NCBI GenBank assembly: GCA_051886675.1
Contig: JBJEYH010000057.1
Location: 1-7,424, forward strand
Direction: 5' to 3'
DNA from: UBA11524 sp051886675
GTDB taxonomy: Bacteria; Bacillota; Clostridia; Christensenellales; Aristaeellaceae
Length of the DNA: 7,424 nucleotides
This document shows, in pieces, positions 5,948 through 7,424 of the stretch (within the stretch, counting starts at the first letter, position 1; each line of letters opens with the position of its first letter). Position numbers and translations under genes: made by a program. The notes below the pieces were generated by a model that worked only from the letters and a program-made list of their open reading frames with translations, was not told the origin of the DNA and searched no databases.

Positions 5948-7424
5948 ATGAGCAAAGAAACCCATGGCAAGGTGGTTCCCTTTGCGCTGCCGGCCTACCG
6001 GCTGCGGCGCAGCGCGGATGATTACCGCCGGCGGGGCCGGATGGAGGATGCGCTGGTGCTTCTGCGCCGGGCGGCGGTGCAGGAGGATTCGGCGGTGGGC
6101 TGGCTGCATCTGGCCCGGCAGCTGCGGCAGATGGGCTGCTACGAGCAGGCGGCGGCGCTGCTGTACCGGCAGTGCGCCCGGGAGGACATGCTGGCGGAGA
6201 CCTGGCTGGAGCTGGGGAAATGCCAGCAGGCGCTGGGCCGTCAGGAGGCCGCCTGCGACAGCCTGTACCATTACCTGCAGGAGGATCCCTACAGCGAGGC
6301 GGCGGAGGAAGCCCATGCCCTGCTGGACATGCTGGAGCGTCCGGAGGGACGCAGCGTGCTGCGGCAGGGGCTGCTGGTGCGGCGGGGGCTGACGGCCTTC
6401 CGTCGGGGGGAGCAGGCGATGGGGCTGCGGCGGATCCGGCGGGCCATCCGTCTGACGGAGGAGCCCGCGTCCCTGCACATCACCCTGGCGCTGCTGGCCC
6501 TGGCCGACGGCCGGAGCGGCGACGCGCTGGCGGAGCTGGCGCGGGCGCTGAAGAAGGAGCCGGACAACGTCCGGGCGATGAGCATGCTGAGCGTGGCGCT
6601 GTCGGGCATGGGCAAGCCGCGGGCGGCGCTGGGCATGCTGGAGAAGTGCGCGGCCCTGGCGACGGAGCCCGCGGGGGAGGACTATTTCCTGACCGCGGCG
6701 TGGACGCTGTCGGCGCGGGGCGCGGCGCGGCGGTATCTGACGGCGCGGCTGAAGCGTCAGCCCTGCCGCATCGCGCTGATGCATCCGCTGGCCTCGCTGG
6801 ACTGGCAGGAGGGCCGGCGGGCGGACGCGCTGCAGCGCTGGCGGCGGATTCTGGCGCTGGATCCCACGGATCAGCGGGCGCAGCTGCTGCTGTCCTGGAC
6901 GCAGGAGCATCCGGGGGAGGCGCTGCCGCCCATGGGCGGGCTGCCTGCGGAAGCGGTGCAGCAGCGCATGACGGAGCTGATGGCCATTCTGGCGGCGAAG
7001 CCCCCGGCGGAGACGATGCTTGGCTGGGCCAGCCCCATGCGCATGACCCTGGACTGGTGCATGACCGTGCCGGACGCGGGGGTGCAGACAGCGGCCGTCC
7101 GCGCGGCGGGTGCGGAGGACGCGCCCTGTGTCCGGGCCTGGCTGCGGGAGACGCTGACTGCGCCCGGCACGCTGCCGGAGGTGCGGCAGCGGGTGATGAT
7201 CCGCCTGGCGGAAATGGGGGACGACGCCCCCATGAACGTGCTGATCGGCCAGCGGATGACCACCGCCCAGCTGACGAAGGTGGACAATGTGCCGCGCAGC
7301 CAGTGGCATCTGTATCTGCCGCGGCTGCTGCAGGAGACCCGCCGCACCTGCGAGGCCACGGAGCTGGCGTTTTTCGCGGCGGATCTGTGGCAGGTGATGA
7401 GCCCCGCCCAGCGGCAGGAGGCCA
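5948..7424 (+). CDS. Tetratricopeptide-repeat protein, 3' end beyond the window
   Basis: An uninterrupted frame of 492 codons runs from ATG 5948 to the window edge without a stop, so the C-terminus is missing. No signal peptide or membrane span is visible, so a cytoplasmic location is likely. TPR-like helix pairs occur near 16-49, 50-81 (WLHLARQLRQMGCYEQAA), 83-115 (WLELGKCQQALGRQEAA), 174-206, 208-240 and 277-309 (ending ILALDPTD). Residues ~320-492 remain helical but the repeat pattern fades. The first methionine segment, MSKETHGKVVPFALPAYRLR, leads straight into repeat 1. The ATG is the first possible start after an in-frame TGA at 5900, but the site upstream (GCGAG) is a poor Shine-Dalgarno, so translation may be weak. 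It follows hslO by 58 bases with no convincing terminator between. TPR proteins act as protein-protein scaffolds; the partner here is unknown and I recognise no catalytic domain in the visible part. Confidence 0.85.
   Translation, partial: MSKETHGKVVPFALPAYRLRRSADDYRRRGRMEDALVLLRRAAVQEDSAVGWLHLARQLRQMGCYEQAAALLYRQCAREDMLAETWLELGKCQQALGRQEAACDSLYHYLQEDPYSEAAEEAHALLDMLERPEGRSVLRQGLLVRRGLTAFRRGEQAMGLRRIRRAIRLTEEPASLHITLALLALADGRSGDALAELARALKKEPDNVRAMSMLSVALSGMGKPRAALGMLEKCAALATEPAGEDYFLTAAWTLSARGAARRYLTARLKRQPCRIALMHPLASLDWQEGRRADALQRWRRILALDPTDQRAQLLLSWTQEHPGEALPPMGGLPAEAVQQRMTELMAILAAKPPAETMLGWASPMRMTLDWCMTVPDAGVQTAAVRAAGAEDAPCVRAWLRETLTAPGTLPEVRQRVMIRLAEMGDDAPMNVLIGQRMTTAQLTKVDNVPRSQWHLYLPRLLQETRRTCEATELAFFAADLWQVMSPAQRQEA

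Noticed and set aside
3991..5970. A 659-codon open frame on the - strand spanning the spore protein, methyltransferase and hslO genes
   Set aside because: It is a mirror frame of high-GC coding sequence. Its translation is His/Gln/Arg/Ala/Leu-rich without motifs, while the + strand carries three recognisable proteins with ribosome sites.
5840..7309. A 489-codon open frame on the - strand opposite the TPR gene
   Set aside because: Its translation is a biased Arg/Gln/His/Pro-rich sequence without domains. The + strand frame from 5948 gives regular TPR helices and continues past the window edge.

Overview
The window comes from a G+C-rich (by eye roughly two thirds), spore-forming Firmicute, most likely an uncultured gut- or rumen-type member of the Clostridia. 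The evidence is a small acid-soluble spore protein gene, several strong Shine-Dalgarno sites, a Gram-positive-type membrane protein and a YqeM-like methyltransferase, all in a high-GC codon style. All eight genes lie on the + strand. I see no tRNA, rRNA, CRISPR array, transposase, integrase or phage gene, and base use is even throughout. This looks like ordinary chromosome rather than an island.

Layout. Positions 1-236 are the tail of an alpha-D-phosphohexomutase (phosphoglucomutase/phosphomannomutase). It is followed by two hairpins (249-279 and 291-321), the second resembling a terminator. A probable two-gene unit follows: a secreted protein of unknown function (370-1770) and an M42-family metallopeptidase (1787-2818), 16 bases apart and closed by a GC-rich hairpin with four T (2837-2874). 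A clear extended -10 promoter (TGC-TATAAT, 2929-2937) then drives the rest of the window as a likely operon: a YesL/DUF624-like membrane protein with an acidic tail (2991-3962), an SspF-like spore protein (4021-4188), a SAM-dependent methyltransferase (4201-4968), the redox chaperone Hsp33 (4996-5889) and a TPR-repeat protein (from 5948, running off the window with no stop).

How the genes fit together. The downstream cluster mixes protein quality control (Hsp33), a methyltransferase of unknown substrate, a helical-repeat scaffold, a membrane protein and a spore DNA-binding protein. It reads as a housekeeping and stress neighbourhood with unknown members, not as an obvious new defence or mobile system. 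The points most worth a second look are the secreted orphan, with a possible internal duplication and a Trp-Tyr-Gly C-terminal domain, and the spore-protein gene inside a vegetative-looking operon. Also of interest are the M42 peptidase, which resembles the osmoprotectant-linked subfamily, and the uncharacterised TPR protein beside hslO. I did not find a convincing previously undescribed system.
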